Shown here piece after piece: positions 34,991-45,959 of a stretch of 64,000 nt of DNA. Both the position numbers and the translations under genes were made by a program. A model generated the notes under the pieces. It was not told the origin of the DNA, made no database searches, and worked only from the letters and a program-made list of their open reading frames with translations. Numbering within the stretch: the first letter of the stretch is position 1; each line of letters starts with the position of its first letter. The stretch lies in assembly GCA_024741835.1 (NCBI GenBank), contig JAENRP010000102.1, positions 1 to 64,000 on the forward strand. The letters run 5' to 3'. The stretch is from Diplocarpon mali. Lineage: Eukaryota > Ascomycota > Leotiomycetes > Helotiales > Drepanopezizaceae.

Positions 34991-35773
34991 GGAATGCCAG
35001 AGCATAGGAACTTGGCTATGGTCTCTGCGGATATGATACCAGAGCTGGGAACTTCGCTTTACATTTGCGGCTTAAATACTGGCGTGTAACTTTGCTATAT
35101 TATCGTAGCTATAATTCTGAATTATAAAACTTGGCTAAAATATCTGCGGCTATAATACTAAAGTATAGGAGCTTAATTATAATATCTATAGCTATGATAC
35201 TTAAATATCGAACTTGTCCATAATCTCTGCAGCTATAATACTAAATTATAAGAGCTTAACTATAATATCTGTAGTAATAATACTAAAGTATAAGAATCTG
35301 GCTATAATCTCTGCAGCTATAACACTAAAGCTAGGAACTTCGCTTTACAGTTGCGGCTAGAATACTAGAGCATAAGAACTTCCAATACTATATATAGCTA
35401 TGATACTTGAATATAAAAACTTAGCTGTAATCTCTGCAGCTATAATAACAAGTTATAAGAGCTTAACTGTAATATCTATAGTAATAGTACTAAAGTATAA
35501 GAACTTGGCTATAACCTCTGCAGCTACAACACTAAAGCTAGGAACTTTGCTTTCAAACCTGCGACTAAAATACTACAGTATAATAGCTTATTTGTAATAT
35601 CTATAGCTATGATACTTGAATAAAAAACCTGGCTATAATCTCTACACCTATAATACTAAAGTCTAAGAGCTTTGTTGTAATATCTACAGCAATAATACTT
35701 GAATATAAAAACCTGGCTGCAAAATCTGCAGCTAGAATACTAAAGTACAAGATCCTCGCCGGGATCTCCGCAG
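34991..35773. repeat. 42-bp minisatellite with five-unit higher-order period
   Basis: About 19 tandem units averaging 41-42 bp, with a consensus like CTATAATACTAAAGTATAAG followed by AGCTTGGCTATAATCTCTGCAG. Five unit types recur in the same order: the ATGATACTTGAATA type at about 35175, 35398 and 35607, and the CACTAAAGCTAGGAACTT type at about 35320 and 35528. This gives a ~210-bp higher-order repeat. The outermost units (34991-35080 and 35730-35773) are clearly GC-richer than the inner ones, as if the array core had undergone C-to-T decay. No coding content. Confidence 0.85.
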
Positions 35774-36290
35774 CGCGCTCGTCGCAGTTCCCAAGATCAG
35801 AGCCCACGTCCTCGGCCGCCGGGCGTCTCTCCAGTCGTTCCCGACAGAGCTGGCCGGCTCTGGACAGCCAGACTCGCGCTCCTCGACTCCAACGCGTAGG
35901 ATCTCCTGGCTCGTCCCGACGTCGAGCTTCTGGTGGTGCCGCGTCTCGACGGCAGACCCGGTGTCACGTGACCCGCGAAGACCAGGAGACGAGAGACGGC
36001 GTCGCGACGCTGCTTTTCTCCACTAATGCGGCGACAGCGGGTGCCCGGATGGAGGCCGGCCAAGGCCCGGCGATGGACACTTCTGCCGACGTGGACACCT
36101 GCGCTGGCTGGGGCTGCGGATGCAGATGCAGATGCAGATGCAGATGCAACTCTCGGTTGGAAGAGCCTCTTCCTGGGACGCGAGGCCGAGCCACCACTCG
36201 CGCTCCCTGCCCAGCTGCCAGTCTACCACGACAGCCGGAAGTGCTGGCTAGGCCGTTGGAATGATATTGTCGGTGACAAAATCTACAGGC
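35774..36290. other. Non-coding stretch between minisatellite and LTR remnants
   Basis: GC-rich, with no supported gene. It contains a GCAGAT hexamer run at 36115-36149 (about five copies). Open frames on both strands cross that repeat and are probably spurious. Confidence 0.45.
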
Positions 36291-36370
36291 GTAGGCTTTG
36301 AGTTCTATGGAGCTGCCGGAGTATATATACAAGGTACGATTACATAAGCCAACTCTTGTATATTCGATCA
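36291..36370 (+). repeat. Direct repeat, left copy (probable LTR fragment)
   Basis: Starts GAGTTCTATGGAGCTGC, followed by GGAGTATA, ACAAGGTA, TACATAAGCC and CTTGTATATTC. It recurs at 38321-38410 with about 85% identity and one ~8-bp length difference. Both copies abut other retroelement-like sequence, so a long-terminal-repeat fragment is the likeliest identity. Confidence 0.65.
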
Positions 36371-36374
36371 GTCG

Positions 36375-36554
36375 GGTTAGGAATATAGTGAATATCGGTC
36401 ACGTGAGTAATCACGTGCGAAGCCTTGGCATAGCCAGCATTCCTCTACTTTAGATCTCTCTCCCTCCTCTTAGAATAATCATCACCAACCAATACAACCC
36501 ACAACAGAATCGATTCTCCCTCCCGCTTAGTGTGCACACCTTGTGAATCCAATA
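36375..36554 (+). mobile_element. Solo or truncated copia-type LTR
   Basis: A ~180-bp stretch with GAATATAGTGAATATCGGTC, two CACGTG palindromes, a pyrimidine/adenine-rich leader and a GTGCACACCTTGTGAATCC end. This resembles long terminal repeats of fungal Ty1/copia elements. It is followed at 36555-36568 by TCGGTATCACAG, close to the initiator-Met tRNA primer-binding site TGGTATCAGAGC used by many copia elements. No gag or pol follows, so the internal part is lost. Identification rests on pattern memory and the PBS-like site. Confidence 0.55.
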
Positions 36555-36995
36555 GTCGGTATCACAGGGAGGGTGACGCATCGGCTGGGGAAGATTGCAT
36601 CCGCTCATGCTCGAGTCCCCCTCCGGCCGACTCGATTCCCGATTGCCGCCCGAGGCCGGCGGCGGAGGCTCCTGGGTCGCGGAGCTGCTGGCTGGCTGCC
36701 TTCGCTGGCACCTCACGGAGGGGGCCAGCGGCGGAGCGGCGGTAGAAAGCACCACACATGCCTGGTGTCGGCGGTGCCGCTGTCGCCTCGTCCTCAGCTG
36801 CAACTGCATCGCTCGAACCCTCGCTTCGGTTGCGGTGTTGTCAGAGCTCCGCGTGGCCGGCTAAACCCCTTCGCTTCGTCTCGCCTGTTCCTCGCTTCGG
36901 TCGCGGTGTTGTCAGAGATCCGCCTGGCCGGCAAAACCGCTTCGCTCGTGCTGGCCAGGACGGCGGCCGAGTCGACCTCTGCCACATCGGGTCCC

Positions 36996-37396
36996 ATGGC
37001 ATCCGGCATTCCTTTCCAGCCGCTCCTCGTCCTGTCGACGGGCCTCGCGCTCCCCGCGCTCAGCAGCGGCACGGCGGGCCACGACGGCGGCATCATCATC
37101 ATCATAAGCGAGGCCGCCTACGAGGCCTCGTCCGGCTGGGCCAGCGGCAGTTGCCCGCCATCTACGACGGCCAGACGGCTTTTGGTGTCCGGCTCGTCCG
37201 GCTCGACGTCTATCTGGGGCCCGACTACGGTGCGTCCCGCTGCTGGCGCGCGGCTGTTCCTCGTCGCAGCCTCGTCTCATGGGATACAGGGGTTGCCACG
37301 ACCATCGAGGGCCAGGGCTGCTGCGCCAGCGGCGTCGAACAACTCGTCCGCTTCACCGACACAAGTGCCTTCCCTACTGCCAACCTCCAGACGTAG
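36996..37396 (+). pseudogene. Possible frameshifted small secreted protein
   Basis: An ATG at 36996 starts a hydrophobic signal-peptide-like stretch (MASGIPFQPLLVLSTGLALP). After about 50 codons the protein-like composition moves to another frame, which reads AIYDGQTAFGVRLVRLDVY and ends with a Cys-pair, aromatic-containing tail and a TAG at 37394. No good GT..AG pair joins the two frames, so a frameshift is the simplest reading. The product is not recognised, and chance open frames in GC-rich DNA are a real alternative. Confidence 0.3.
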
Positions 37397-37452
37397 GTGC
37401 CCATCAACACAGCTCTCAGGGTTGCAAGTCAGCCCTCGGACGTGAATCAGCT

Positions 37453-37478
37453 TTACTACTACCACTATTACTACTACC

Positions 37479-37510
<32 letters not shown>

Positions 37511-37512
37511 TC
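37453..37512. repeat. ACT trinucleotide microsatellite
   Basis: About 20 ACT/ACC/ATT triplets, perfect ACT in the right half. Confidence 0.9.
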
Positions 37513-38320
37513 AGGTCGCTAAGAGTCAGGCAAGCGAGCATTAGAATTCGAATTCTTGAAAAGATATTCTTATCTAAACCTAGTGTAGAGTAAAATTAAA
37601 CCAAAGGTGATATTTTAAAAGTATATAGTCTGTAATATTCATACCTATATATTGCTTAGCTCTAACTCGATTTTAAACGAGTTATATATGACTTTACTAC
37701 AATTCAAAGCCGATTAATCTATGAATCTCTACTTCTCTTACACCTTGAACAGAGCAAAACAATAGTGAATCGAAATTCTAGCAGTATATATTCGAAAGCA
37801 GTAACAAATCTATCATCAATATTAACTTAGCTTTGATTAGGTTATATACTATATAACTATGGTTCTGAGGCGATACACCTACGATCAAGTAACTTAATAA
37901 AAACAAGCTTACTAAGATGAAAAGTATGAACCATTCTGTAAAGAATGATTTTACTATTTTAACTAGGTTCTGCCTAAATATCGACCCGTGCCACTTGCTT
38001 TTCCCGACTCTTAGCAAGCCCTGAGCTAAAGAGGAGAATCCGCCAACACACGCCCAGATTCTACTGCTGATACATCTTTCTCAAGGCTTTTTCCAGGAAA
38101 ACCCATTGTTTCAGATAACTTTCTTACGGTAGGACAAAGGAACCACATAGCATGCGGTAACCCCTGTTCTGACAGCATTACTAGGCAGGTACACAAGCGA
38201 TTTACGCTCGCTAGAATTTAACCTTAACTAGACGTGGTATTCATCGTCGGCCGGAGCTGGACTCAACCACACAATATTCCGGCCGTGTTATTTCCGAGGT
38301 AGCAACTGATAGAATCTAAA
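37513..38320. other. AT-rich sequence without a gene
   Basis: AT-rich with frequent stops in all frames. No supported gene or repeat structure apart from the microsatellite at its left edge. Confidence 0.5.
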
Positions 38321-38410
38321 GGTGATTCAGAGTTCTATGGAGCTGCAGGAGTATACTTACAAGGTATGCTTACATAAGCCTTAATCTCCAATCCTTGTAT
38401 ATTCTAACAG
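38321..38410 (+). repeat. Direct repeat, right copy (probable LTR fragment)
   Basis: The partner of 36291-36370, beginning GAGTTCTATGGAGCTGC. The sequence continues to about 38515 with a GGTAGCTGGCCC and TGTTGCCGTGACAT stretch that looks like the rest of an LTR. The right end is uncertain. Confidence 0.6.
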
Positions 38411-38515
38411 CAACGGTAGCTGGCCCTGTGTAGTTCGGGTTATCCGGGTGTAGGGTAACCGACCCATAGACTGACTCTGACTCACTCCCCAAATCTGTTG
38501 CCGTGACATCGGTGA

Positions 38516-39729
38516 TCCATGTTAGTGGTGACGGCGAGAGCAAGGCACCGGTCGATAGTGTCGATCAGATCAATGCTACCAAATCTAATTGACTTCAAAA
38601 CTAAGCAGTGGCGCAGGGCACAAGGCCCTTCTACTTATGCGCCGTCGACCCTGAGCGCATCTGAGTCGACGCACGAATGAATTACAATCTTGCAAGCAGA
38701 TAGCAACATAGGAAACCCTGACTCGTTCCCCTATCACGTCGCTCTCTAAGAACGGCACATCTCCTTGGCTTGTCTTGTGATATGCTAGGAGGCGGCATAC
38801 TATTCGAGCTCGTCTCTCCTAGGTCACGGGTCACGCCGGGTCACGGGTCATGCCGTGACATTAGTCTCAAACGTCTTCCAAAGTAGCTCATGGATTAGTG
38901 CACTTCTCTTCGAGGTATTTTGCAAGTTTTTGCATTCTGCATAGAATTGACGTTGGTTATGAACACTAGTGCCTTTGCTGATTTAATCACGGGGGACGGT
39001 GCAACAGCTATCCCTTCTTTGAATGGACCATGGGCCATTTCGAAGCAGAGATTAAAATTTCAATCCATGCAATCCCGAAAGTTACAACGACCAAGTGGAA
39101 AGCATATGTGTTCGAGGTCAGGATTTTGCCTGCCGGACGATGCTTTTCTTCGATTCTCAACTTGACTACTTGCCTATTACAGCGAGAGCATTTTTCATAT
39201 CAGGCTCCGGGGCTCCTAAGAATTCGAGATTCCAAACGCACACACAAGCGCAGTGGAGGGGTGATCTCCTCCTGTGTAATCTGTAGCCCACGTGTTGCAT
39301 ACCTTGTGCTGCTATTAGTGTCTCTTACTTGAATTCCTACTATCGCCAAATCTCCAATCATACCTACCGTTGGTAGGCGTTGAAGAAAGACGTAGGCATC
39401 GAAGAATTCGAAGGATAAAGCCGCAATGTTCACACCTCTACCTGTTTCGTTGCCGACTTTGAAAATTGAGCTGCAATAGTCATTTCTTCGCTTACTTTCC
39501 GTTAGTGGCTGTAATTTTCATAAACCGCTCATTACCTCCCTGGCTTCCTTCTGATTCACAACACCTTTATATTGAGAAATTCCTCTCTTCCTACAACGCA
39601 ATACTCTCTTGATCACAACCAACGCTAACCCTCCCCTTCTAATTCTGCTGCACATCGTCAGTCACGTCAAAGAACACTCACTCATCACATCCCTACAATA
39701 GAACGCAGATCACAGTAACCCTAGTCAGT
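38516..39729. other. Non-coding stretch between LTR fragment and Fic pseudogene
   Basis: No supported gene. A short internal repetition of GGGTCACG occurs at about 38822-38852. Short open frames at 38920-39332 have no recognisable content. Confidence 0.45.
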
Positions 39730-40892
39730 ATGCAGCGTCGTCGATCAGCTCTGACGGGCTTGCTCCCAAATCTCCTAATCGGCAAGGAGAAAGTCGACAC
39801 GTCCTCTCCTATTAGCTTTTCCCTGACTCAAACACTTTGTCAAACTCTTTCAAAGGCTATTCCACCCTGGGGAAGCAATTGGGCATGCCTATTTGTGCCA
39901 AGTTTACTGTAAAAATGGACGCCAATTACGATTACTTGTACACAAATGGCGATCCAGATGAGTCGTTTCCAAAGACTGAGAAGCTTTCTGCTGAGATGCA
40001 AGGCATTGTTACAAAATGGTCATAAGAGCAAGCCTCTGCCTACGAGCTTTTCATGGCCCAATCTTTGTCTGAGTTGATTTTCGGTCGTAATTGCATCGAA
40101 AATGCTAGCCTGGGAAAGACGTTACACTTCGAATTTGCAAGACATTCGAAGGTGTCGTAGATCCTGAACACATCGATCTGCGCAGCAAAGAGTATAAAGC
40201 TGCACTGCAGGATATGAAAGCCAATCAACTTGAGATAGAAGCAGAACCTGTCCTCTGTGCTTAGAGAGAAATTTTCCAGCATGTCTTAGCATTGAAGTTC
40301 ATTGTCAATTAGATAGTGGCCTTAAACAAGCCACTGACCGAAAGCCTGATTAAGAAAACGCCTCAAATCTTGAAAAAAGGAATACCTGCTCTAGACAGAG
40401 CTACCTCTGCCACATACTCCAGACTCTACCGAGCCGTGGGTGTCACTGCAGGGTTGAACGCTTTCGTGGCACCAAGCTTGATTCCAATAGCAATGAGAAG
40501 TCTTGTGTCGGATTTCAATAAAGACATCAAAAAAGCCAAGGAATATGGTACCCTGGATGCATTTGCCATTGCATCGAAATGTTATCACAAGTTTATCAAT
40601 ATCCACCCATTCATGAACAGAAATAGCCGCGCGTGCCAACTCTTGCTTAATTGCATATTGCTCAAATACGCTGGAATTGTGGTTGCACTTAGGGAAAAGG
40701 AAGCCGAGTAAGAGGAGTACCTCAAGACAGCATCTGGGGGGTCTATATCTAAGCAGTCATATGACAATGATAAGGGTTCACAGCGTGCGGCTTAGGCAGA
40801 TTTGGCAAGTTTTGTCCTGACGAAAGTTTCAAAGAAGATAAAGGAACTCCAGGATACCTTCAAGGAAGAAAAATCCTTAGAGGGACAATGAG
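39730..40892 (+). pseudogene. RIP-damaged Fic-domain (AMPylase-like) protein
   Basis: The relic of a fungal Fic-domain protein; Fic enzymes transfer AMP or other nucleotide moieties to target hydroxyl groups. Pieces lie in successive frames: 39730-39912, 39837-40150 and about 40150-40892, the last with in-frame stops at about 40262, 40308, 40709 and 40792. The clearest match is the Fic helix-loop: the HPFx(D/E)GNGR consensus reads HPFMNRNSR at 40604-40630, followed by ACQLLLNCILLKYAGIVVAL. The catalytic His remains, but the acidic residue and both glycines of the loop are replaced through changes that are all explainable as G-to-A. Stop codons at expected Gln positions and these transitions point to repeat-induced mutation. 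Two frameshifts add to the damage. It cannot encode an active enzyme. Confidence 0.8.
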
Positions 40893-43800
40893 AAAGAAGC
40901 ATGCAAGATGACACTGGGGTTTCATGGATAAGACGACTCGGCGCGTATGCCTTTATCAGAAGTTGTACTGCAGCAGCAGATAGTTAGGCCTGAAAAGCAC
41001 ACTCGAATGTGTCTTTGCAAAGCGAGATTATTCCTGAACCGTATAACTTACTATGCAGCGAGGTTAAGCTGCTCCGAAATTTTTGGCTTTAGAGATCACA
41101 CAGAAACCGTTAGTTTTTAGGAATCATGTAATTCTATACTAGATCTAACAGGCTAGCTCCAGGCTGACATGTAGTAAGAGACTGAGGCATTTTGATTGCA
41201 TTTGGACATTATAGTCAAAATAGAACCTTGAGTCGCTCTCTAAAAGTGTTGCGTAGCGTAATCGTAATGAATCTATTTTGGAAAAAACTTGTCCCTTTTT
41301 CAACTCGTGAGCTTCTCTTCAATTATTTCGCAAACTTGAATTATAAATACACTATGTATCCAAGGTAGGTAAAGTCACCACCTACCGAGAGGACGTACAG
41401 CCAATGTTTTTCTTCCGCTCGATGATTTCTATACGGTTTAGAAACTACACATGGTTTATTCTTACTAAGCTACGCTACAATGACTTAACAAAGAAGCATC
41501 GCTTACTCGGATTATACGATCAGCTATACGGCTCGAGGATCCTAGCTTGCTCCGCTAAGGTGTCTTCTCAAGAGAGGGCTCTGCTACGTTGCAGCGCGCA
41601 AATACATTTGTCGTTTTTCCAGATACCTTAGTTAGCACTTACTAAGGCAAGGTGTCTCGTAGAAGGCTAGTACTTTGCGAGTAACTTGCTCTTTTAGCAC
41701 TCAAAACTAGGTAGAGACCCATGCCTACTAGAACATATCTCTTAATTTTTAAAGCTTATAAGAGCTTCTTTGCTATGACCTACGCATGGGAATAAGATTG
41801 TACTACAGTGATCACAAGAGTTCAATGCTGATTGATTTGATTTTGTTTTGCACCAAGTTCGCAAATCACTTATAGTGCATGTATATGTTCCTGTCAGTTT
41901 ACGCCTCTGGTTCTGATATCTGTTCTTGTGTGTTTATGTACCTGCTTTATTCCATGTATGCTTCTATCAATAGCAATGATGGGCCTCTTGTATGGTGCTT
42001 TTATATTTCATTTAAGTCAAACTTTAAAATATATCTTACTCGCCTGAATTTGGCGAAACCTGCCATTGTTTTAGGATCTCAACTTGAGTGTATTTAAAAA
42101 AAGGTAGGTAATATACTACTACTATAATGTCAAACCCCCGCTAAGCTTCTTCCTACTGTGATTAAATATCTGATTTCAATATCAGATATGTCGAGTAATA
42201 ATACGCTTTCGTAAAGCTAGGTCTATCAATATAAACCTAATAATGAAGTTTATACGATACGCCATTCGTATTTTATAATAAAAGAAAGCTAGAGTAATAT
42301 TCATAGATGACCTTCTCTTTTATAAAGGTTTGGCAATATAGCTGCATAAATATTAAGCTCCTTATAGTGCCTCTTATATCCTTTAATGTGTTGAACAAGC
42401 TACACTCCGAACGCCTGATACCCGAGGCTTCGGAATAAAACATACTAATGTCTGAATCATACATGTATATAGCTACTACGCAACGTAGTCCCAGAGACCA
42501 TTCCAGGCTAAAGCTTTGGAGGCCGGACAAGACTCAGTAGTTCCTTGGCTCTTTATGTACTAATAATATCAAAAATAATTCTCTTCCTATTAAGCCTCTA
42601 ATTATTACCGAATCCAAGATCGAGACTTTTGCAACTTCCGATTCAGCTCCCGTCGAGCGCGTGACGTCCGAATCCACGCTCGCCGAGTTTGCTGTCAAAT
42701 ACCCGATATCAGCACTAATTATACTGAATACGAACACTAGCTATTTTGCAGAGCTAAACCGATTCCCTACTGCCGATTCCTCGCTCGTCGAATCGACTTG
42801 CGAAGAATAAACCGTTTCCCGAATGGACCAAGACTGAGTCCCCACCTGCGATCCAACATCCAGTTTCATTACCGGTCTCAGTACTGAATACACCGATTGA
42901 AAACGCGGCTTTGCAGGGACAAGCGTTGATCGAGGGCGACCACAAATATTGTACGGCGGAGTGGGAAAAGGAGCTAGTGTAAGAGCAACATACCGTTGAA
43001 CTTGATTGTGTAACGACACAGAACCACCGAAGTGCGAGATCAAGTATGGTAGCAAGAAGTAGTGCAAAAGGCGTATTCTATAGGTCTAATACGAAAGAAA
43101 CGAAGATGTTGGAGAGCCCTCCCTATAGGAGAGCCCTTCTCCCTTATATACATAAGCAGCTCAAGGCTCTTTGCCCGTTCACGTGATATTATGCAAGAAT
43201 ATCCTTTTGCACTTTCGGGGTCGATTCGAAATAACCCTGCATCGAATCGAGATTGCAAAACCTTAAAACGCCGTACTCCTGGGTAATTGCACCAGTTGAG
43301 GGTGCGGCCGTTACAGATTGCTTCGAACTCAGCGTCAATTCTAGCTGGGCTTTATTCAGCTATACCGATTTCAGCTTCGTTGAAGTCAGCGGGTTGCGCT
43401 ACAGCTCGCGCTGTTACTCTGATCAGTGGTATCTGCATTAGCCGGAAGAGCTGGAAGGAGTAGAAGCGCCGAGTGAAATCAGATCCAGAATAGAAAGCCT
43501 GCATGTTCACTCGGTATCAAGTAAGCTTGTCTCCAGTCTCGAATCCTAAGAGCCGCATCAGCTAGTATAAGATTATTCGAGCCTCGCATAGAGCTACCTT
43601 GAACGCTCGGGATTGCCGGCCCGTATGTCGTCCGAATATCAGCGAGACTCATCTCCGGTCCAAAATCTGGCCGAACCGCACCTGCTGAGCATCGGATCCT
43701 CGAGCCGCGTACAGGGCCGTCTCACGCCTTCTCCTTCACCATAAGCCCAAATATCCCCTTCCTGCCAACCGGATATGTGTCGACGCCGTCTCCAGTTCTC

Positions 43801-45959
43801 GGTACAGACACACGCAGAATCGCATTTTTCAGGCATCGGATCTGCAAGCCCGTTTAAAGGGAGCCGAATAGGCAGAGGGGAAAAAGAAGAGGAAAAAGAG
43901 AAACCACGCGTGCGGCGCTCGCCCGCTGTTTACAGGACTCGCTCCGAGTTTATTCTCGGGAGCCGCGTTAAGCATGGCTTTTCGCTAGCCCCATAGCTCC
44001 ATCAAGAGTACTACCTCCATTCTCATCCCTAGGATCTCTTCTCGAGCTGTTCCACTCTAGTGATTATCTCAGCTGATAATTAAAGTGGTTAAGCGACTAG
44101 AGATACCTTTCCACAAAACAGTCAAGTCGATTGAGCCTTAAATTATCTAGCGCTTCCTCATATGAAGCGCAGTGCTTTGCGTTCTTCGTAGTTGGAAAGG
44201 GTTAGCCAGTCGGGATAGGTCAGGACGGGATGATGTGTGTATGTGCGTATACGTATTTAAGACTAAAGGTCAAGGGTCTCGTTAGAAACTAGTACATTTC
44301 TAGCTCGCGACTCTTTTCGTAGGTAGAATTATTTGAACTCAGTTATAGAAACATCCGATATTTACTGCATGTAGCCGTTTGATCTCAATATCTGTAGTTT
44401 AGGAAGTACTACTCTTATCTTTCGCCGGGGGCAACTACTTACCTAAGCTTCGAAGCATCTCTGCCGAGTCAGTAACCTGTTTCTCGTTTATATAATACTA
44501 ATATTTAATCTCAATACTAGATATCGAAACTCGCCTATGGATACGCATTACCAGTAGATTGAGCATTGATATATACATATTTATTAATCTAATATATCTA
44601 AAACATATCTCATAGAACCAATCTCTAATCATGTTAATAATTTACTGGTTGATTACTCAGCACGATTAATAATATTGCAGAGGGCTGAAAACGATGAGAT
44701 CTCGTGGCAGGAAGTCATATGACTGGCATAAGCCGAATGAAGGATAACTACGAGACCTATGATGTACTTTGGAAACAAGGCGTGCAACCAACAACCTACG
44801 AATACACCTCCAACTTGGGTATTGTTCCCAACTCTTCCTCGAGGCTTGCCCAATTGTGGTGCTCCCTCCTATTGTTTTGGTACATTAGAAGAGCCTCTTC
44901 TTATGCCCCTCCCTTGGTTTCTTTGATATTTAACCAAACACGGCCGCGGAAAACAGAGTAGGGTATTAGCCGAGTTTGTAACCCCTTTTTCCAAAAAAAA
45001 TGTTATATGGTGAGATTTCACTTAGGAATTGCTTGTCTAGAATAAGCAAAGATGGGAACCACTTATGTAAAGATTCTCGGATGTTTAAAAGATAAATCAA
45101 AAAGAGGTCTAGTTTCTCTTCTATAATTATCACCAAAATCCCCACATATACTTGTTACCTAGTACAACCAACAAACTTGAGCCCTACTGCAGTTTCATGC
45201 AATAAGAGGTATGCTAGAAATACGGGTCTCTTTATTAGCGCTCCAGTTTAGTATTAAATAATTGAGTAATGAGTAGATTGTTTAGCTGCCAGACTCAATT
45301 CTCAACGGCAGCAAATTATCAAATAGCCGCAGTCTGCCCAGGGAACTCCTCTGTTCGACCTTCTAAAGCAGGGAGCGGCAAGGCGGCGATCCTCGCTTAG
45401 CTAATCAATCATGAGAGAAGAAACCCAACGTTGCGAACCTCCGCCACATTTCGAAACCCTCTTCCTCGACACCATCCGTATCAGCCTTGGGCGCGCCGTC
45501 CCATGCGTCGTCTGCGGATAGTTCGACCCCAGCAACTCTCCCGTCCGAACGATGTCGGCGGGAAGGATGTTCCCTCGGCGCGAAACTGGGCGAGCGCTCC
45601 GAGAGTCAGTACCGGAGCTCGCTGCTGATAAAACAGAAGAGGCAGAGCCGCGTCCGCCGGTTCTTGCACCACGTATAGACGGTGCCGCGCGAGGCATGTT
45701 GCAGGTACACCCGATCAGCCGTGCTGGGAGCAGTCTGAAGGGCTTGGCATCTGAAACTGCGAGGTGACAGTTGGATTCTTCGTTGCCGTCAACCTCGTCG
45801 GGTTCCATTTAACACCTCTTCCTTTTGCCTGCTTTCTGTCTCCTAGGTGCCTTCAAAACCCTGTCTCTCTCTCTTGGATCTGTTCGTTCGGCTGGACCCG
45901 CTTCCTTCTACGCCTTGGACCCAGGTTTTGGTCTCTTTTTGCTCTTGTTCTCACACACG
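40893..45959. other. 5-kb accessory region without intact genes
   Basis: Mixed AT-rich sequence in which all open frames are short (at most about 135 codons, 45401-45808 minus) and none is recognisable. Around 43,000-43,200 the minus strand shows a TATATAAG-like element, a CACGTG site and an ACAATCAAGTTCAAC/GGTATG boundary reminiscent of an LTR and primer-binding site, but too vague to call. The last ~150 bp form the 5' flank of the GPI protein gene. Confidence 0.4.

Noticed and set aside
34991..35773. CRISPR-like array
   Set aside because: Units are contiguous, divergent 42-bp repeats without constant-repeat/variable-spacer organisation, in a eukaryotic genome; it is a minisatellite.
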